DNA from: Pseudomonas koreensis
GTDB taxonomy: Bacteria > Pseudomonadota > Gammaproteobacteria > Pseudomonadales > Pseudomonadaceae
Assembly (NCBI RefSeq): GCF_024169245.1
Contig: NZ_JALJWP010000001.1
Location: 930,001-994,000 of the forward strand
Length of the DNA stretch: 64,000 nt
Direction: 5' to 3'
Part shown: positions 62,294-64,000 of the stretch, piece by piece
Layout: each line of letters starts with the position of its first letter
Numbering within the stretch: the stretch's first letter is position 1
Position numbers and translations under genes: made by a program
Notes under the pieces: model-generated
Database searches by the model: none
What the model saw: only the letters and a program-made list of their open reading frames with translations
Told to the model about the DNA's origin: nothing

Positions 62294-62632
62294 ATGCCAC
62301 ACCTTGAAGCCGTGAACAGCCCCGCCACCCGCGCTGATGTCTGGAACGTCAATAACGCGCACTGCCTGGCGCAGTACCAAATCCTCGCCGAGGCCGAGCC
62401 GGATCTGCTGGTGCGGGTGCTGAATCTGTTCGCCTTGCAGTGCCTGACGCCGGAGCAGGTCAACGTCCAGCGCCAGGACGATCTGCTGTCGATCGATCTG
62501 CTCATGAGCGGCCTGAGCTGGCATCGCGCGCAAGTGATCGCGGAAAAACTGCGTAACCTGATCAGCGTCTGCTCGGTGGATTTGCACAATGCCGATGCGG
62601 CATGGCAGGCGCCCGTGCAGGCCGCCGGCTGA
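62294..62632 (+). CDS. Stand-alone ACT-like small protein
   Basis: This 112-residue protein is of no established function. Residues about 38-98 (EPDLLVRVLNLFALQCLTPE through VIAEKLRNLISVCSVDL) follow the ACT fold pattern seen in small acetolactate-synthase subunits such as IlvM (R-V-L-.-.-F-x-hydrophobic-start, a VN/IN strand, a paired helix and a final V.SV.L strand). No catalytic partner gene is adjacent. GGAG precedes ATG 62294. The divergent Lrp gene suggests amino-acid-responsive expression. ACT assignment is by eye. Confidence 0.65.
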   Translation: MPHLEAVNSPATRADVWNVNNAHCLAQYQILAEAEPDLLVRVLNLFALQCLTPEQVNVQRQDDLLSIDLLMSGLSWHRAQVIAEKLRNLISVCSVDLHNADAAWQAPVQAAG

Positions 62633-62724
62633 CAGATCCGGCAACGGCTTCGTCGGGTAGTGGCCCAACGGTCAGCAGCGCCACGACTATCCTTTTGCGC
62701 ATGCCGCTTAAAAAGGAAAGCCAC

Positions 62725-64000
62725 ATGTCCGTTCAATTTGTCACTCAGGACCGCTGGCTGGACCTCAACGATGTACTGCGTGAACTGGTCGCCCAAGGCT
62801 TCATCTGCCAGGACGCCGCGGAACAGGCGCTCAATGCCCGCCGACGCCATGCTGCTCACGGGCAGATGCATCCGCTGGAGTTCATCGCCAGCCAGCAACT
62901 CGACGACCTCAGCCGTCCGGGCAAACATCTGGACCTGGAAAGCCTGACCCTGTGGCTGGCGCAACAGGCCGGCCAGCCGTATATGCGCATTGATCCGCTG
63001 AAAATCAACGTCGCAGCGATCACGCCACTGATGTCGTATGCCTTCGCCCAACGGCACAAAATTCTTGCCGTCGCCGTGGATCGCGATGCGGTGACCGTGG
63101 CCAGCGCCCAGCCCTACGTCAGCGGCTGGGAAGCCGATCTGACCCACGTATTGAAGCTGCCGATCAAACGGGTCGTGGCCAACCCGGTGGATATCCAGCG
63201 CTTCAGCGTCGAGTTCTTTCGTCTGGCCAAATCGGTCAGCGGCGCCAGCAATGCCGACGCGCAGGGCGGCAACCTGGGCAACTTCGAACAACTGCTCAAT
63301 CTCGGCGCCAGCGATCAGGAGCCGGACGCCAACGACGCGCACATCGTCAACATCGTCGACTGGCTGTTCCAGTACGCCTTCCAGCAGCGCGCCAGCGATA
63401 TCCACATCGAACCGCGGCGCGAACACGGCACCGTGCGCTTTCGCATCGACGGCGTGTTGCACAACGTCTATCAATTCCCGCCGCAGGTGACCATGGCAAT
63501 AGTCAGTCGCCTGAAAAGCCTCGGCCGCATGAACGTCGCGGAAAAGCGCAAGCCCCAGGACGGCCGGGTCAAGACCAAAACCCCGGACGGCGGCGAAGTG
63601 GAGTTGCGTCTGTCGACCTTGCCGACGGCGTTCGGCGAAAAAATGGTCATGCGGATTTTCGACCCCGAAGTGCTGTTGAAGAATTTCGACCAGTTGGGTT
63701 TCAGCGCCGACGACCTGCGCCGCTGGCAGGACATGACCCGCCAGCCCAACGGCATCATTCTGGTCACCGGGCCGACCGGTTCTGGCAAGACCACCACCCT
63801 GTACACCACGCTGAAAAAACTGGCGACGCCGGAGGTCAACCTGTGCACCATCGAGGACCCGATCGAAATGGTCGAGCCGGCCTTCAACCAGATGCAGGTG
63901 CAGCACAACATCGAGCTGACCTTCGCCGCCGGCGTGCGTGCGCTGATGCGACAGGACCCGGACATCATCATGATCGGCGAGATACGCGATCTGGAAACCG
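62725..64000 (+). CDS. GspE/PilB-type secretion ATPase (3' end outside window)
   Basis: The frame stays open to the window end (425 codons). The visible parts are an N-terminal GspE-N-like region (about 1-190) and the core ATPase. That core has ASDIHIEPRREHGTVRFRID (Asp/His boxes), Walker A GPTGSGKT at residues 349-356, the Asp box CTIEDPIEMVEP, and the start of Walker B in RQDPDIIMIGEIRD. It powers assembly of a type II secretion pseudopilus or type IV pilus. No neighbours of either system are visible, so which one is open. ATG 62725 is preferred over the in-frame ATG 62701 because AAGGAAA precedes it. Confidence 0.9.
   Translation, partial: MSVQFVTQDRWLDLNDVLRELVAQGFICQDAAEQALNARRRHAAHGQMHPLEFIASQQLDDLSRPGKHLDLESLTLWLAQQAGQPYMRIDPLKINVAAITPLMSYAFAQRHKILAVAVDRDAVTVASAQPYVSGWEADLTHVLKLPIKRVVANPVDIQRFSVEFFRLAKSVSGASNADAQGGNLGNFEQLLNLGASDQEPDANDAHIVNIVDWLFQYAFQQRASDIHIEPRREHGTVRFRIDGVLHNVYQFPPQVTMAIVSRLKSLGRMNVAEKRKPQDGRVKTKTPDGGEVELRLSTLPTAFGEKMVMRIFDPEVLLKNFDQLGFSADDLRRWQDMTRQPNGIILVTGPTGSGKTTTLYTTLKKLATPEVNLCTIEDPIEMVEPAFNQMQVQHNIELTFAAGVRALMRQDPDIIMIGEIRDLET

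Noticed and set aside
62701..62724. ATG 62701 as the GspE-type start
   Set aside because: In frame, but no ribosome site precedes it, whereas AAGGAAA precedes ATG 62725.

Overview
The window is a GC-rich chromosomal segment of a Pseudomonas, most likely of the P. fluorescens group. The gene order serA/D-2-hydroxyglutarate dehydrogenase, ilvA-rpiA, rppH-ptsP, lgt-thyA and spuI/spuB-H next to a penicillin acylase is, as I recall it, that of P. aeruginosa PA0296-PA0342. The lsfA-ssu-porin-tauA and argA-argE blocks are likewise familiar from P. putida and P. fluorescens. Short palindromic REP-type repeats fill many intergenic gaps. No rRNA, tRNA, phage, insertion sequence or CRISPR array was seen.

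Layout. 1-623 is the end of a DUF3482 GTPase. 785-7533 is a phosphonate (2-aminoethylphosphonate-type) uptake and oxidation cluster: LysR regulator, ABC ATPase, fused permease, binding protein, FAD amine oxidoreductase and a PhnZ-like HD oxygenase. 7543-10332 is a cadmium/zinc efflux ATPase with its divergent MerR regulator and a recognisable operator. 10353-11186 is an uncharacterised protein whose leader holds a terminator-like hairpin. 11340-21516 is housekeeping: thyA, lgt, a TSUP permease, NRDE protein, ptsP, rppH, HAD phosphatase, DUF2269, ilvA and rpiA. 21650-32465 carries two SdiA-regulated-family proteins, an FAH-family protein, D-2-hydroxyglutarate dehydrogenase divergent from serA, and several small exported or oxidoreductase-type proteins.

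32568-48554 is the polyamine region. A periplasmic penicillin-acylase-family enzyme and a GlxA-type regulator divergent from an HD protein precede the spuH-G-F-E-D-C-B operon (transport, transamination and gamma-glutamylation of putrescine/spermidine). The divergent spuI follows. Between spuB and spuI, where spuA (gamma-glutamyl-GABA hydrolase) would be expected, only a decayed fragment remains. 48694-57316 is the sulfur-starvation region: ssuF-B-C-D-A-E, the 1-Cys peroxiredoxin lsfA, an OprD-family porin, and a tauA with no tauBCD beside it. 57349-61609 holds argA, argE and a CYTH-CHAD triphosphatase. The window ends with an Lrp regulator divergent from a stand-alone ACT-like protein, and the first 425 codons of a GspE/PilB-type ATPase.

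The most noteworthy items are the spuA pseudogene beside an unusual repeat array upstream of spuI, the attenuator-like leader at 11206-11296, the PhnZ-like oxygenase paired with an FAD enzyme, the orphan tauA, a binding protein lacking most of its second lobe, and structured repeat families, one of which shows covariation between its arms.
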